Shown: piece by piece, positions 28,166-38,247 of the stretch
Layout: every line of letters begins with the position of its first letter
How positions within the stretch are numbered: the first letter of the stretch is position 1
Notes under the pieces: model-generated
The model's database searches: none
Told to the model about the DNA's origin: nothing
Seen by the model: the letters and a program-made list of their open reading frames with translations, nothing else
Program-made: the position numbers and the translations under genes
NCBI RefSeq assembly: GCF_003691585.1
Contig: NZ_CP033169.1
Span: 2,976,001 to 3,040,000 of the forward strand
Origin: Biomaibacter acetigenes
GTDB lineage: Bacteria > Bacillota > Thermosediminibacteria > Thermosediminibacterales > Tepidanaerobacteraceae
Reading direction: 5' to 3'
DNA length: 64,000 nt

Positions 28166-28778
28166 CCATTTCCTTTATCTTCATAAGGCGCGTGATATTG
28201 CCGCGCTCGTTTTCGTCCAGCTTCATGGTGATGTATTTTATGGTCTCTTCCAGGGAAGGTATCATGACGTACTCAAGGGCATTGACCCGGCGGCGGGTCT
28301 TTTCTATCTCATCGGCCATGAGCTGGCAGGCTTTCTCTATTTCCGAGAGTTTGAGCATTTTGGGCAGCATGCCGGATAGTATTCCTATGGCGTTATCCAG
28401 CTCACCGGAAGTCTGGGCAAAACCGTAAGAGTAAATGTTGCCCCCCTCCTCGCTGGATATCTCCACTTTTGGTACGTTAACACTCATAATATTGGCCTTT
28501 GAGACATTCATGCTAACGCGGGCTGTGGGAATCATGAGGCTTTCCTCCAGCACTTCCTGGGGCATCTGGCTGCGGGCCATGGTAAAGCTCTTGAATGCGC
28601 TTTCCAGTTCCCGTTCCACTTCTTCCCTGAGCTCTTTGTTCTTTTTCACCATGTCGATGAACTTTTTGATTAGTTCATCCTGCTTGTCTTTTAACAGCTT
28701 ATGGCCTCTTTTTGCGGTCACCAGCTGCTTTTTCAATCTGGTCAGCTCCATCCGGGTGGGGTTTACCCGCATCAACAT
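28152..28778 (-). CDS. V/A-type ATPase subunit D
   Basis: This central-shaft subunit is a 208-residue protein with long N- and C-terminal coiled-coil helices: PTRMELTRLKKQLVTAKRG at the start and EKTRRRVNALEYVMIP near residue 165. It corresponds to gamma in F1. It is the last gene of the operon and follows subunit B by one base. AAGGAG is 9 bases before the ATG. Its last codons are duplicated at 18.9 kb. Confidence 0.92.
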   Translation of the reverse strand: MLMRVNPTRMELTRLKKQLVTAKRGHKLLKDKQDELIKKFIDMVKKNKELREEVERELESAFKSFTMARSQMPQEVLEESLMIPTARVSMNVSKANIMSVNVPKVEISSEEGGNIYSYGFAQTSGELDNAIGILSGMLPKMLKLSEIEKACQLMADEIEKTRRRVNALEYVMIPSLEETIKYITMKLDENERGNITRLMKIKEMVMNG

Positions 28779-28779
28779 G

Positions 28780-30162
28780 TTATTCTTCTCCTTTTTCCGG
28801 TAGATATTTTTCGATATATTCGTCCCTGATTCTCTTGAGTTCCGGCTTAGGCAGTATTGTCAGAAGCTCCCACCCCAGATTGAGCGTTTCTTCTATGGGT
28901 CTGTCTTCATTTTCACCCTGAGAAACATATCTCTTCTCGAATTCATCGGCGAATTTTGCATAGAGTTTATCTACGTCGGAAAGGGCCGCCTCACCAAGGA
29001 TTACCGCCAGTTCCTTGGCCTGTTTGCCCCTGGCGTAAGAGGCAAAGAGCTGGTTCATGGTGTCGGCGTGGTCTTCCCGGGTCTTGCCTCTGCCGATGCC
29101 CTTATCCTTCAGACGGGAAAGAGATGGCAGTACATCGATGGGAGGCAAAATCCCCTTTCTGTAAAGCTCACGGCTCAGTATTATCTGACCCTCCGTGATG
29201 TAACCGGTAAGGTCAGGTATCGGGTGAGTCTTGTCATCCTCGGGCATGGTGAGGATCGGGATCTGGGTGATGGAACCCGCCTTTCCACGGATGCGGCCCG
29301 CCCGCTCATATATGGTGGAAAGGTCTGTATAGAGGTATCCGGGATAACCGCGGCGGCCCGGAACCTCTTTACGGGCGGCGGATACCTCCCGGAGAGCTTC
29401 ACAATAGTTGGTCAGGTCTGTCAGGATAACCAGAACATGCATATCCTTTTCATAGGCCAGAAACTCGGCACAGGTCAAAGCCATACGCGGTGTGGCTATA
29501 CGCTCTATGGCCGGGTCGTTGGCCAGGTTTATGAAAAGCACCGACCTATCGATGGCTCCGGTCCTTCTGAAATCCGATATAAAGTAATCGGCCTCCTCAA
29601 AGGTTATGCCCATGGCCGCAAATACCACGGCGAATTTGCTCCCCGTTCCAAGAACCCTGGCCTGCCTGGCTATTTGGGCTGCCAGCTGGGCATGGGGAAG
29701 GCCGGACCCCGAGAATATGGGCAGCTTCTGCCCCCTGACCAGGGTGTTTAAGCCATCGATGGCGGAAATCCCTGTCTGGATGAACTCCGAAGGATAGTCA
29801 CGGGCTGTGGGGTTTATGGGGCTGCCGTTGATATCCAGTTTCTTTTCCGGGATTATTCTGGGGCCATTATCCTTTGGCCTGCCGAAACCGTCGAATACAC
29901 GGCCCAGCATGTCGATGGATACCCCAAGCTCTATGCTTTTCCCAAGAAATCTTACCTTGCAGTCGTTAATGTTGAGGCCTGTGGAGCCTTCAAAGAGCTG
30001 TACCAGAGCCTTGTCACCGTCTATTTCCAGCACCTGTCCCCGGCGGATTTCTCCCTCGGAAGTCTCTATTTCCACCAGTTCATTGTATTTGACTCCCTCC
30101 ACATTTTCCACCAGCATCAGAGGGCCGGCAATTTCCCGGGCTGTCCTGTATTCCTTAAGCAT
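28780..30162 (-). CDS. V/A-type ATPase subunit B
   Basis: This non-catalytic nucleotide-binding head subunit is 460 residues long. The P-loop is degenerate ([18 protein letters not shown]), as is normal for B subunits, and the conserved [19 protein letters not shown] and [12 protein letters not shown] are present. It overlaps the A-subunit gene by 8 bases, indicating coupled translation. Confidence 0.94.
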   Translation of the reverse strand: MLKEYRTAREIAGPLMLVENVEGVKYNELVEIETSEGEIRRGQVLEIDGDKALVQLFEGSTGLNINDCKVRFLGKSIELGVSIDMLGRVFDGFGRPKDNGPRIIPEKKLDINGSPINPTARDYPSEFIQTGISAIDGLNTLVRGQKLPIFSGSGLPHAQLAAQIARQARVLGTGSKFAVVFAAMGITFEEADYFISDFRRTGAIDRSVLFINLANDPAIERIATPRMALTCAEFLAYEKDMHVLVILTDLTNYCEALREVSAARKEVPGRRGYPGYLYTDLSTIYERAGRIRGKAGSITQIPILTMPEDDKTHPIPDLTGYITEGQIILSRELYRKGILPPIDVLPSLSRLKDKGIGRGKTREDHADTMNQLFASYARGKQAKELAVILGEAALSDVDKLYAKFADEFEKRYVSQGENEDRPIEETLNLGWELLTILPKPELKRIRDEYIEKYLPEKGEE

Positions 30163-31930
30163 TCACTCTCCCTCCTTCCGAAAGAAGCTCCGCTATCTGG
30201 TCTTTCAATTCTTTTTCTATCTCGTCGAACTTATCCATTTCTTTTTCATCAATGAATTTGGCTCTTGCAATTTTTTCCCTGACCGGCAGCTTTTCTATTT
30301 CAGAAAAGACAGCATCCTGGTCTATGGCCCTTTGAGATTCGTGATAGAACAGCAGTATCAATTTCAGCATGCGGTACTGCTTGTTTAGAGACGTGTAGGT
30401 GTCTACCTCGTGGAAAGCGTTCTGATGCAGGAAATCTTCCCTGATGGATTTTGCCGCCTCCAGCACCAGTCTGTCTTTCACGGAAAGGGCGTCTATACCT
30501 ACCAGTCTCACGATTTCCTGAAGGCTTGCCTCTTCCTGCAAGAGCTTCATGGCCTCGGTTCTTAAATCCCGCCACTCGGGGCTGATATTTTTGTTCATGA
30601 AATCTTCCACCGTATCAGAGTACAGCGAATAGCTGGTAAGCCAGTTGATGGCCGGGAAGTGTCTTGCATAGGCAAGCTGCGCATCCAGAGCCCAGAATAC
30701 CTTCACCACCCGGAGGGTAGCCTGGGTTACCGGCTCCGAAAGGTCTCCGCCCGGAGGCGACACAGCGCCGACTGCAGTAAGGGCTCCCTGCCGCTCCTGG
30801 CTGCCGAGGCATATAACTTTTCCTGCCCTCTCATAGAACTCCGCCAGCCTCCTGGAAAGATATGCCGGGTATCCCTCTTCACCGGGCATTTCCTCAAGCC
30901 TTCCCGACATCTCGCGAAGGGCTTCGGCCCAACGGGATGTGGAATCGGCCATGAGTGCCACACTGTATCCCATGTCCCTGAAATACTCCGCTATGGTGAT
31001 GCCGGTATATATCGATGCTTCCCGGGCCGCCACCGGCATGTTGGAGGTGTTGGCTATGAGCACCGTCCTCTTCATGAGGGGTTCCCCGGTCTTGGGGTCC
31101 TTGAGCTCAGGGAACTCCAGAAGCACGTCGGTCATCTCATTGCCCCGCTCACCACAGCCAATATATACCACTATTTCGGCATCGGCCCACTTGGCCAGCT
31201 GGTGCTGCACCACCGTCTTGCCGCTGCCGAAGGGCCCAGGAATACATGCGGTTCCTCCCTTGGTGACGGGGAAGAAGGTGTCTATTACCCTCTGACCCGT
31301 GGCCATGGGTTCTTCCGGAGGAAGTTTTTCCCTGTACGGTCTTATCTTCCTCACAGGCCATTTTTGCATCATGGTTATATCGATGATATCACCCTTGTCG
31401 GTCTTGAGTTTTGCCACGGGCTCCGTCACCGTAAACTCGCCTTCCCTGATATCCACCAGGGTTCCGGATATTCCCGGGGGTATCATGATGCGGTGCTCCA
31501 CTATGACGGTTTCCTGCACAGTGCCTATGATATCTCCGCCCGTGAGCCTATCGCCTTTTTGGGCGGTGGGCTTGAAGGCCCATTTTTTATCGCGGTTTAA
31601 TGCGGGAACATCTATTCCCCTTGTTATAAAACTGCCGGCTTTGGATTCTATGACATCCAGCGGCCTTTGAATTCCGTCAAAAATTCCTTCCAGCATTCCC
31701 GGTCCCAGTTCAACGCTGAGGGGGACTCCGGTGGATATGACCGGGTCCCCGGGGCCAAGGCCCGAAGTCTCTTCGTAAACCTGAATGGAGAGCTTTTCTC
31801 CATGCACCTCTATGACTTCACCAATCAAGCCCTGCTTTCCCACTTTCACCACGTCGAACATTTTGGCCTCGGGCAATCCCGTGGCCACCACGAGAGGACC
31901 GGAAACCTTAACTACAACTCCATGGCTCAT
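30155..31930 (-). CDS. V/A-type ATPase catalytic subunit A
   Basis: The ATP-hydrolysing or ATP-synthesising head subunit has 591 residues. Walker A is [17 protein letters not shown], with [13 protein letters not shown] and the non-homologous insert (about residues 115-185) that separates A from F1-beta. [20 protein letters not shown] is the family signature. No intein is present. It overlaps subunit F by 4 bases. Confidence 0.95.
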   Translation of the reverse strand: MSHGVVVKVSGPLVVATGLPEAKMFDVVKVGKQGLIGEVIEVHGEKLSIQVYEETSGLGPGDPVISTGVPLSVELGPGMLEGIFDGIQRPLDVIESKAGSFITRGIDVPALNRDKKWAFKPTAQKGDRLTGGDIIGTVQETVIVEHRIMIPPGISGTLVDIREGEFTVTEPVAKLKTDKGDIIDITMMQKWPVRKIRPYREKLPPEEPMATGQRVIDTFFPVTKGGTACIPGPFGSGKTVVQHQLAKWADAEIVVYIGCGERGNEMTDVLLEFPELKDPKTGEPLMKRTVLIANTSNMPVAAREASIYTGITIAEYFRDMGYSVALMADSTSRWAEALREMSGRLEEMPGEEGYPAYLSRRLAEFYERAGKVICLGSQERQGALTAVGAVSPPGGDLSEPVTQATLRVVKVFWALDAQLAYARHFPAINWLTSYSLYSDTVEDFMNKNISPEWRDLRTEAMKLLQEEASLQEIVRLVGIDALSVKDRLVLEAAKSIREDFLHQNAFHEVDTYTSLNKQYRMLKLILLFYHESQRAIDQDAVFSEIEKLPVREKIARAKFIDEKEMDKFDEIEKELKDQIAELLSEGGRVNA

Positions 31931-32262
31931 TCCTCTCCCTCTCTTTCAAATAAGATATCCACTCCTATGGCTTTTTCCACGGATTTTTTCACTTCCTGTA
32001 TACCAATTCCCAGCGAACCTCTGTTGCTGGGGATAAGCGTTATGGCCGGCAGCATTTTGTTCCTGTACATATCGATTCTTTCCTTCATGTCCTTTGCCAG
32101 CTGCTCCGTAATAAATATCACGGCATAGTTTTGCTTTGCAAGCTGGGTGAGTATATGGCCGGCCTCCTTTTCATCCATGGCAGGAAAGATATCCACTCCC
32201 AGAGACTTGAAGGCCAGAACCGTGTCTTTGTCGCCGATTACGCCTATTTTATACGTAGACAT
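31927..32262 (-). CDS. V/A-type ATPase subunit F
   Basis: This small central-stalk subunit is 111 residues long, with a Rossmann-like fold ([46 protein letters not shown]). It binds the D shaft and regulates ATP hydrolysis. It overlaps the C-subunit gene by 14 bases and the A gene by 4. Confidence 0.92.
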   Translation of the reverse strand: MSTYKIGVIGDKDTVLAFKSLGVDIFPAMDEKEAGHILTQLAKQNYAVIFITEQLAKDMKERIDMYRNKMLPAITLIPSNRGSLGIGIQEVKKSVEKAIGVDILFEREGEE

Positions 32263-33253
32263 CTCTCAACCTCTCCTTTATCATCTCCGAAGAAATGCCA
32301 TTTATCTTTCCCACCAGTATTATTCTAAGAAGCTTTGCCTCATTTTCCCTGGCGGCAAGATAACCCACCACAGTCTCGGGACCGTAGGGTTTATAAAGCC
32401 CACGTCTTGCCAGTTTGAGCAGGTAGTCATCCGACAATTTCTCAAAGATAGCCGGGCTGCCGCTATTGGCCCATGCGGAAACTCCTTCCTCCACCACTCC
32501 ATGGTATGGTGATGAGGCAAAGGCATCTATCACACCCTGTATGGGTTCGGTAAAGAGCTTCATGAATACATCCTTTTTAAGGCTGCCTCCCGGAAGAAGG
32601 GACTTTTCCAGGAGTCTTGTCTCCGCTTTCATATGCATCAATCTTACCATGGTCCTGATGTTGGTAAGGTCCACCATAGACATAAAATATTCTTTTAAAA
32701 ACTCCTCCCCGGTGTCATTCACCAGCCCGGCCAGTTCCTCAAACAGCATGCGGTCCAGCAGCAAATCAATCTGCTGGGGGTCCTGGGTATCCTCATATAT
32801 TTCAATAGCCCTTTTATAGGCCTCTTTCATGCTCTCAGGAACCGCGGCCGTAACATCTTCTGTAACAAGCTTTTGAAGTTCCTCGGTTTGAACCTCCCCC
32901 AGGGATGAAAAATAATCCTTACCCTCAAGCCCAAGAATTTTATTCTTGATAATTATCTTCAGATTATGGTAATCGTTCTTCAGTGTGAAAAACCTTATGA
33001 AACGATAATCTTTTATGGAATCAGCTATGGTTTTAAAGGTCCTTTTAAGGCTTTTTTCCAGGACCTTTTCAAAATCATAGATATTTTCCATTTCGGCGAT
33101 ATCGGCGCCATAATCGGTATCGCTCAGCACCTTCAGGGCTTCTTCCGGCCCGTCAGCCTCCAGTATCCTGTCTATAGCGCTTTTACCGAGGAGTCTGGTC
33201 TCCAGGGCCTTGATCCGGGATGACACATATAGAAATTCCATTTCCCTGCCCAT
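32249..33253 (-). CDS. V/A-type ATPase subunit C (d-type)
   Basis: This socket protein couples the shaft to the membrane rotor. The ATG at 33253 (MGREMEF) is 7 bases after GAGGAG and gives 334 residues; an upstream reading from 33283 lacks a site. The all-helical sequence has SRIKALETRLL and three repeated LLRIILVGKIN-type segments expected for the funnel-shaped C subunit. Confidence 0.9.
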   Translation of the reverse strand: MGREMEFLYVSSRIKALETRLLGKSAIDRILEADGPEEALKVLSDTDYGADIAEMENIYDFEKVLEKSLKRTFKTIADSIKDYRFIRFFTLKNDYHNLKIIIKNKILGLEGKDYFSSLGEVQTEELQKLVTEDVTAAVPESMKEAYKRAIEIYEDTQDPQQIDLLLDRMLFEELAGLVNDTGEEFLKEYFMSMVDLTNIRTMVRLMHMKAETRLLEKSLLPGGSLKKDVFMKLFTEPIQGVIDAFASSPYHGVVEEGVSAWANSGSPAIFEKLSDDYLLKLARRGLYKPYGPETVVGYLAARENEAKLLRIILVGKINGISSEMIKERLRDVYV

Positions 33254-33257
33254 AGTA

Positions 33258-33860
33258 TCACTCCTCGAAAAGTATTTTCGCAATTCCGGTCTCCAATTCT
33301 TCTCTCTGCAATTTGATCAGTGAATCAAATGTGCTATTAATCTCCATATCCCGGGCTTTCAGAATAAAACCGCCTATCATGGGACGGGTTTTTGCAGAAA
33401 TTTTTAGGTTGCCGGATTTACCCTTTGTTTTAAGCTCTTTATTGACTTTTTCCACCAGGTCCGGAGTTATCCTGGATTTATCCTTTTCATCGATGATTAT
33501 TTCTTCATCGCCGGTGATGGAGCTTTCCAGCAGCATTTTGTAAATCAACTGTCGGTAATCTTCCACCGGTAAATTCGCCAGTTCCTGACGGGCTTTATCA
33601 AATACCTCGTCTATAATCTGCTGTTTTGCCTGAAGCAACCCCTTTCTCTCTTCAAGTTCGGCCATGGAAAGAATCTTCCTCTTTTCCTCTTCAGCCTGCC
33701 TTTTTGCTTTTTGAAGGGATTGCTGCTTTATTTCCTCCGCTGTTTGCTCGGAGTTTTTCAGGATCTGATCGGCTTCGGCTCTAGCTTCATTCAAAATTTG
33801 CTGCTCTTTTTCCCGGGCCTCCTGCATGATCTTTTCTTTAATCCTCTCGATACCCTCCAT
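33258..33860 (-). CDS. V/A-type ATPase subunit E
   Basis: This peripheral-stalk subunit has 200 residues from the ATG at 33860, 8 bases after AAGGGAG; a longer reading into the K gene is not credible. A long N-terminal coiled coil (IKEKIMQEAREKEQQILNEA onward) is followed by a globular C-terminal domain (RPMIGGFILKARDMEINSTF). It pairs with the G-like subunit at 36302-36628. Confidence 0.9.
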   Translation of the reverse strand: MEGIERIKEKIMQEAREKEQQILNEARAEADQILKNSEQTAEEIKQQSLQKAKRQAEEEKRKILSMAELEERKGLLQAKQQIIDEVFDKARQELANLPVEDYRQLIYKMLLESSITGDEEIIIDEKDKSRITPDLVEKVNKELKTKGKSGNLKISAKTRPMIGGFILKARDMEINSTFDSLIKLQREELETGIAKILFEE

Positions 33861-33873
33861 GCCGGCCACTCCC

Positions 33874-34377
<504 letters not shown>

Positions 34378-34383
34378 TTAAAT

Positions 34384-36315
34384 TTATAAATTTTCAAAGT
34401 CCACATAGGTGGTTTTTACCTTCATGGGGTCGAAGGCTCTTCCACCGCTGTCGTAAAACTTGCTGAAGAACTCTATATACTGCAGACGGCTGCTGTGCAC
34501 ATAGGCACCCAGGGTATTTATGGCGATATTGAAGATGTGTCCACCTATCATGATTATAATCATGATAATCACTCCGATGGCATTGACCCCTACGAGTCTT
34601 GCCATGGTGTTTATCACCACCGCAATAACTCCGGTGGCAAGGCCCAGGGCCAGCAGCCTGGAGTATGACAGCACATCGCTCAAATACCCCGTGACACCGT
34701 AAAGGCTTAAGAGACCGGATAAAAACTTCATCAGAATGCTTTTTTGGGCCCTTCCCTGAGTTAAAAGCAAGCCCAGGGCACCGGCGAAGGCTACGTATTT
34801 AGCTATAAAGCCAAGCTGCGGGAAGGCCAGCATTATAAGGCCCGACAGGAATACTATCCAGAGCCCCTGATCCATAAAGGCATCGGCTGTACGTCCTGCC
34901 CTGATATTCTTATAGGCAGAGAGCAACAAGCCCGTATATATCTGTATGACACCAAAGGCAAAGCTCAATACCAGTATGGCCATGGGATTGTCCAGCGGGT
35001 TTATCCAGAGGGGTTTTAGTTTTATGAGGTCTCCAAACCAGCCTCCAAAAATGGCCCCCCAGATAAAGGTGGATATGCCTCCAAGAAACAGAAGCTCTAC
35101 CAGTTTCTTGCCCTGGCCTGCCAGCTTCAATTTCCAGAGGGCAAGTCCCGTCAGCAGCGACAGCACCAGACCGTATCCGGCATCACTGACCATCATGCCA
35201 AAAAATACGAAGTAGAAAGGTGCCATATAAAGGTTTGGATCCAGGCCTTTGGGATCAGGCAAACTGTAGAGTTCGGTAATGAGTTCGAAAGGTTGGACAA
35301 GCCTGGGATTTTCGAGCATCACCGGTATTTCTTCATCCTCTTCTGGCGGTGAAAACTCGATATATACGGCATCAGTGGTATCGAGAATCCTCCGTTTGAG
35401 TTTATCTTCCAGGGGCTCCGGCACCCATGCGGTCAGTAAAAAGGTCTTCCCGGTTTCTGCCGTCTTGAGCATGTTTTGTTTCTTGTCCCTGACAACGCTC
35501 CAGTAATCGTACAATACCTCGAAGGAAAACCGCTGGTCAGCAAGAGCCTGGGCTTCCCGCCTTATGCCCTGCCTTTCGGCTTCTATGCCGGAGAGCCTCT
35601 CCTTATCCCGGGCTATTATCTCCCGGGGGGTGCCCTTTAGACCCGAAAACTCCTGGACACTCACAGAAAATTCCTTCATAATATCCTGCAGTTCGCCCTT
35701 TTGAGCCCTGTAGTAAACAAGCAGGCCAAATGTTTCATCCCGGTTTCCCCCGATAGTCATAACTTCGGCAGGAAGCTGCCTTTCTTTCAACCTGTTCCTG
35801 AAATCCTCATAAGTCTTTATCGGAACAACAATGGGCAAAAACTCGGTTTTTTCGGTGTGACCCAGTTGCTCCAGGGGAATATCCAGCTGCTCCCAGGAAG
35901 ACAATAATTCTATGCGGTTGTTGATCTTGGACTCCTCTCCTTTTAGGTAGGAAAGCCGCTGGTCCAGCCCGGAAACAGCCTGGAGAACCGTAAAATACTG
36001 GTCTTCCCGGGAGAGCATTTCATCGAGCTGCTCTTTTTGAACCGCCGGTCTTCCATATAAAAGAGGGTTGTTTTCCCTGACATAGGGCTTTAAAAAGTCA
36101 ATTCCAAATTTGAGTTTGCTTAATCTGGAGTCCAGTTCAGACAGTTCCTTTTCCAAACCCTGGTGAACCTGATTTTGCTGCACCTCATGTTCCGGCGCCT
36201 GCTGTGTTATGTCTATAACCTCTACAGCACCGGTTTTCTGTATGGTGCTCAAGATTTTGTCCTGCTCATTTTTAAGGCCCAGAAGGTGCATTTTTTTCAT
36301 ATTAACTATCGCCAT
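34384..36315 (-). CDS. V/A-type ATPase subunit I (a-type stator)
   Basis: This 643-residue membrane stator has an N-terminal soluble coiled-coil arm to about residue 330, then about eight membrane helices. The last third holds the conserved DVLSYSRLLALGLATGVIA with the essential Arg facing the K ring and LGAYVHSSRLQYIEFFSKFY. It supplies the ion half-channels. It overlaps the upstream coiled-coil gene by 14 bases. Confidence 0.92.
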   Translation of the reverse strand: MAIVNMKKMHLLGLKNEQDKILSTIQKTGAVEVIDITQQAPEHEVQQNQVHQGLEKELSELDSRLSKLKFGIDFLKPYVRENNPLLYGRPAVQKEQLDEMLSREDQYFTVLQAVSGLDQRLSYLKGEESKINNRIELLSSWEQLDIPLEQLGHTEKTEFLPIVVPIKTYEDFRNRLKERQLPAEVMTIGGNRDETFGLLVYYRAQKGELQDIMKEFSVSVQEFSGLKGTPREIIARDKERLSGIEAERQGIRREAQALADQRFSFEVLYDYWSVVRDKKQNMLKTAETGKTFLLTAWVPEPLEDKLKRRILDTTDAVYIEFSPPEEDEEIPVMLENPRLVQPFELITELYSLPDPKGLDPNLYMAPFYFVFFGMMVSDAGYGLVLSLLTGLALWKLKLAGQGKKLVELLFLGGISTFIWGAIFGGWFGDLIKLKPLWINPLDNPMAILVLSFAFGVIQIYTGLLLSAYKNIRAGRTADAFMDQGLWIVFLSGLIMLAFPQLGFIAKYVAFAGALGLLLTQGRAQKSILMKFLSGLLSLYGVTGYLSDVLSYSRLLALGLATGVIAVVINTMARLVGVNAIGVIIMIIIMIGGHIFNIAINTLGAYVHSSRLQYIEFFSKFYDSGGRAFDPMKVKTTYVDFENL

Positions 36316-36628
36316 GGGCCTTCACTATCCTCTCTTTAATCAATTGGACCGCCTGGGGTATTTTATTGGCGGCCTTAAGTTTCAATTCCTTTATCTCCTG
36401 CTCATATTTCTTTGAAAGATTTCTCGCCTGTTCCTCTGCCTCCGCCCTGGCTTTTTGTATTATCCTGGCGCCTTCCTCATCACTTCTCCTTTTTTGTTCT
36501 AGAATTAATTTTTCGACTTCTTTTTTTGCATTCAAAATAATTGTTTTTGACTGCTGTTCGGCTTCTTCTACCAGTTGTCTGGCCCTCTGTTCCGTGGCTT
36601 TGACATCCTCCAGAATATCCCTCAACAT
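36302..36628 (-). CDS. V/A-type ATPase peripheral-stalk subunit G/H
   Basis: This 108-residue, almost entirely helical protein is rich in Glu, Lys, Ala and Gln, with heptad-like spacing from EDVKATEQRARQLVEEAEQQ onward. By position and composition it is the G-type (NtpF or AhaH) partner of subunit E. It is the second gene of the operon. Coiled-coil composition alone would not prove the call; context makes it strong. Confidence 0.88.
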   Translation of the reverse strand: MLRDILEDVKATEQRARQLVEEAEQQSKTIILNAKKEVEKLILEQKRRSDEEGARIIQKARAEAEEQARNLSKKYEQEIKELKLKAANKIPQAVQLIKERIVKAHGDS

Positions 36629-36646
36629 ACCACCTCCTCAAGGTTT

Positions 36647-36868
36647 TTATTTGTTTTTTTTCCTAAATTCCAGCGATATGAGCCGGTATACTCCGGCTAT
36701 TCCTGAGAAGACTCCCAAAAAGGTTCCAAAAATTAAAAAAGCACTACCCGTGGAAAACCTCTGGTCCAGATAGGCTCCAGCGTATACACCACCTACTATA
36801 GGTAGTGCCATATTAAGACCTATTTGGGTTAGCAACACTAGATATTGAATTCCCTTTAAATTCTTCAT
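36647..36868 (-). CDS. AtpZ/AtpI-like small membrane protein heading the V-ATPase operon
   Basis: The 73-residue protein has two membrane helices (about 9-31 and 42-63) and the AtpZ-like pattern GGVYAGAYLDQRF and FGTFLGVFSGIAGVYRL. AtpZ proteins normally stand beside F-type ATPase genes, where they support assembly or Mg2+/Ca2+ handling. Here the gene opens the V-type operon, 18 bases before the G gene, while the F operon has only atpI. No good ribosome site is visible before its ATG. Confidence 0.75.
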   Translation of the reverse strand: MKNLKGIQYLVLLTQIGLNMALPIVGGVYAGAYLDQRFSTGSAFLIFGTFLGVFSGIAGVYRLISLEFRKKNK

Positions 36869-36945
36869 ACTGTTTTATATTATATAACATTGATAAAAAA
36901 AATTCAAATTAAAAATTTCCCCTGTCTATAAATTATTTCGATTAT

Positions 36946-36963
36946 ATGTGAAAAAAGTCACAT
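36946..36963. promoter_or_regulatory. Palindromic operator (CRP/FNR- or Rex-like) upstream of the V-ATPase operon
   Basis: TGTGA (36947-36951), six bases, then TCACA (36958-36962) form a perfect palindrome extended by A/T at both ends. This is the classic TGTGA-N6-TCACA pattern of CRP/FNR-family sites and is close to Rex sites. It lies about 80 bases before the AtpZ-like start. A TATAAT directly follows it on the minus strand, so it may overlap the promoter. Confidence 0.6.
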
Positions 36964-37025
36964 TATATCTTAATAATGAAGATTTACAGCCTTTATCAAA
37001 GTAAAACAAATTTTGGTGTAAAAAA

Positions 37026-37055
37026 TCCCTCTCCTGCCGGAGATGGCCCGGCACT
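37026..37055 (-). terminator. Probable terminator after rsgI
   Basis: On the minus strand TGCCGG and CCGGCA form a 6-bp stem just after rsgI, and an overlapping TCTCC/GGAGA stem comes next, followed by GGGATTTTTT. Either form could end the sigI-rsgI transcript. The stems are short, so the call is moderate. Confidence 0.5.
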
Positions 37056-37057
37056 TA

Positions 37058-38242
37058 TTACCGCTCTTTTTTTCCGGGGCTTTTTTTCGTATTGTTTATT
37101 TCCCGGTTTATTTCTTCCGGCTTGTTAAAAAATCCCTGATCTTCTCCTTTCTCCGTATTTTCACCTTCTTGCTCTTTCAATGCCTCTTTCTTCTCGTTTT
37201 TCATTGTTCCGGCGGTATCGTCCTTGAGTTTTCCGGTTGTATCCGACATATCTTTGTTCATTTTTTCCTGAAATTTTATTATCTCAACAGAAGGTTTGTT
37301 CCCATTACTTTTTGCTTTCTCCGGTGCTTTTTGCATATCATCATTTTTATTCAAATTTCCTGGAACTCCGGCTTTTTCGGGCTTTTTTTCCATTTTTTCG
37401 GCGGGGCTTCCTTTGTCGTAGGCAGGTTTTTCTTTATTGATATCAGGTGTTTTTAAGTCTGTCTTTTTATCTTCTTTCTTCTCTGTAGAGGGTTTTCCCT
37501 TGTCTGACAGTGATTTATTTAATTGTTCCATAATCCGGGATACCGGCGATTTTTTAACTTCTTCCAGAGTAATTTCCGGATTTATCTTCTTCAGCTTTTC
37601 ATATATCAAGAGTTTGCCCTGGGAAATGTTCATTCTCCTGGCTTCCTCATGTTTTTCAATGGTAGTATTCTCCACAATAACTTGAATGCCCGGTCGGGCT
37701 TCGACGGTTTTTTTCAGCTTCCTGTCAAGTTCTTCAGACACATGGTTTTTCATGCTGGAAACCGTGAATATGAGGGTACTGGAGGCTTTCAGGTAGTTTT
37801 GAGCTTCCGCCCGTTTCAAAAGCTCTTTAATAGCATTTTCCAGCTTCATGTTCCTGAATGAACTGCCATCTTCCGCCAGAAGATTTCCTTCATCATTGAA
37901 AGCATTCACGCTCAATACCCTTTCATATCTGTTGAGGGCCAGCTCCACGCTGGGATTGATGTCCATGGTGACAAAAGTCACCGGAGTAAGATAATCAGCT
38001 ATACCGTAACCGCCCATCCCCAGCAAAAGCAGGAAAACCACCAGAGCCACAGCAATTTTCCTTGCTGGAGCAAGAGAAAGCGGCCACCCCGGGGAAAGTC
38101 CGAATAACGGCATACCGTCTGGAATTTCAATTTCATCCCCAATCTGACAGCCGGGCATGTTGTTATATATTTTTTTAAAGTCACCTCTTTTGTTGAGGAC
38201 AATGAGATATCCGTCATCCATGTCAACGATAATGGCTTTCAA
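37058..38242 (-). CDS. rsgI: Anti-sigma-I factor RsgI-like protein
   Basis: This membrane anti-sigma factor has an N-terminal RsgI domain (about 1-55) that binds SigI, one membrane helix (about 62-85) and the conserved extracellular segment MDINPSVELALNRYERVLSV. The remaining roughly 150 residues are low-complexity, rich in Lys, Glu, Pro and Asn, with no recognisable carbohydrate-binding module, unlike many clostridial RsgI proteins. A TTG at 38242, 7 bases after GGAGGT, is the best start. The site overlaps the 3' end of sigI. Confidence 0.87.
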   Translation of the reverse strand: MKAIIVDMDDGYLIVLNKRGDFKKIYNNMPGCQIGDEIEIPDGMPLFGLSPGWPLSLAPARKIAVALVVFLLLLGMGGYGIADYLTPVTFVTMDINPSVELALNRYERVLSVNAFNDEGNLLAEDGSSFRNMKLENAIKELLKRAEAQNYLKASSTLIFTVSSMKNHVSEELDRKLKKTVEARPGIQVIVENTTIEKHEEARRMNISQGKLLIYEKLKKINPEITLEEVKKSPVSRIMEQLNKSLSDKGKPSTEKKEDKKTDLKTPDINKEKPAYDKGSPAEKMEKKPEKAGVPGNLNKNDDMQKAPEKAKSNGNKPSVEIIKFQEKMNKDMSDTTGKLKDDTAGTMKNEKKEALKEQEGENTEKGEDQGFFNKPEEINREINNTKKSPGKKER

Positions 38243-38247
38243 GAAAC

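Noticed and set aside
30659-31600. Long plus-strand open frame opposite the V-ATPase A gene (313 codons)
   Set aside because: The minus-strand frame is an unmistakable A subunit; the plus-strand frame has no start signal and no motifs.
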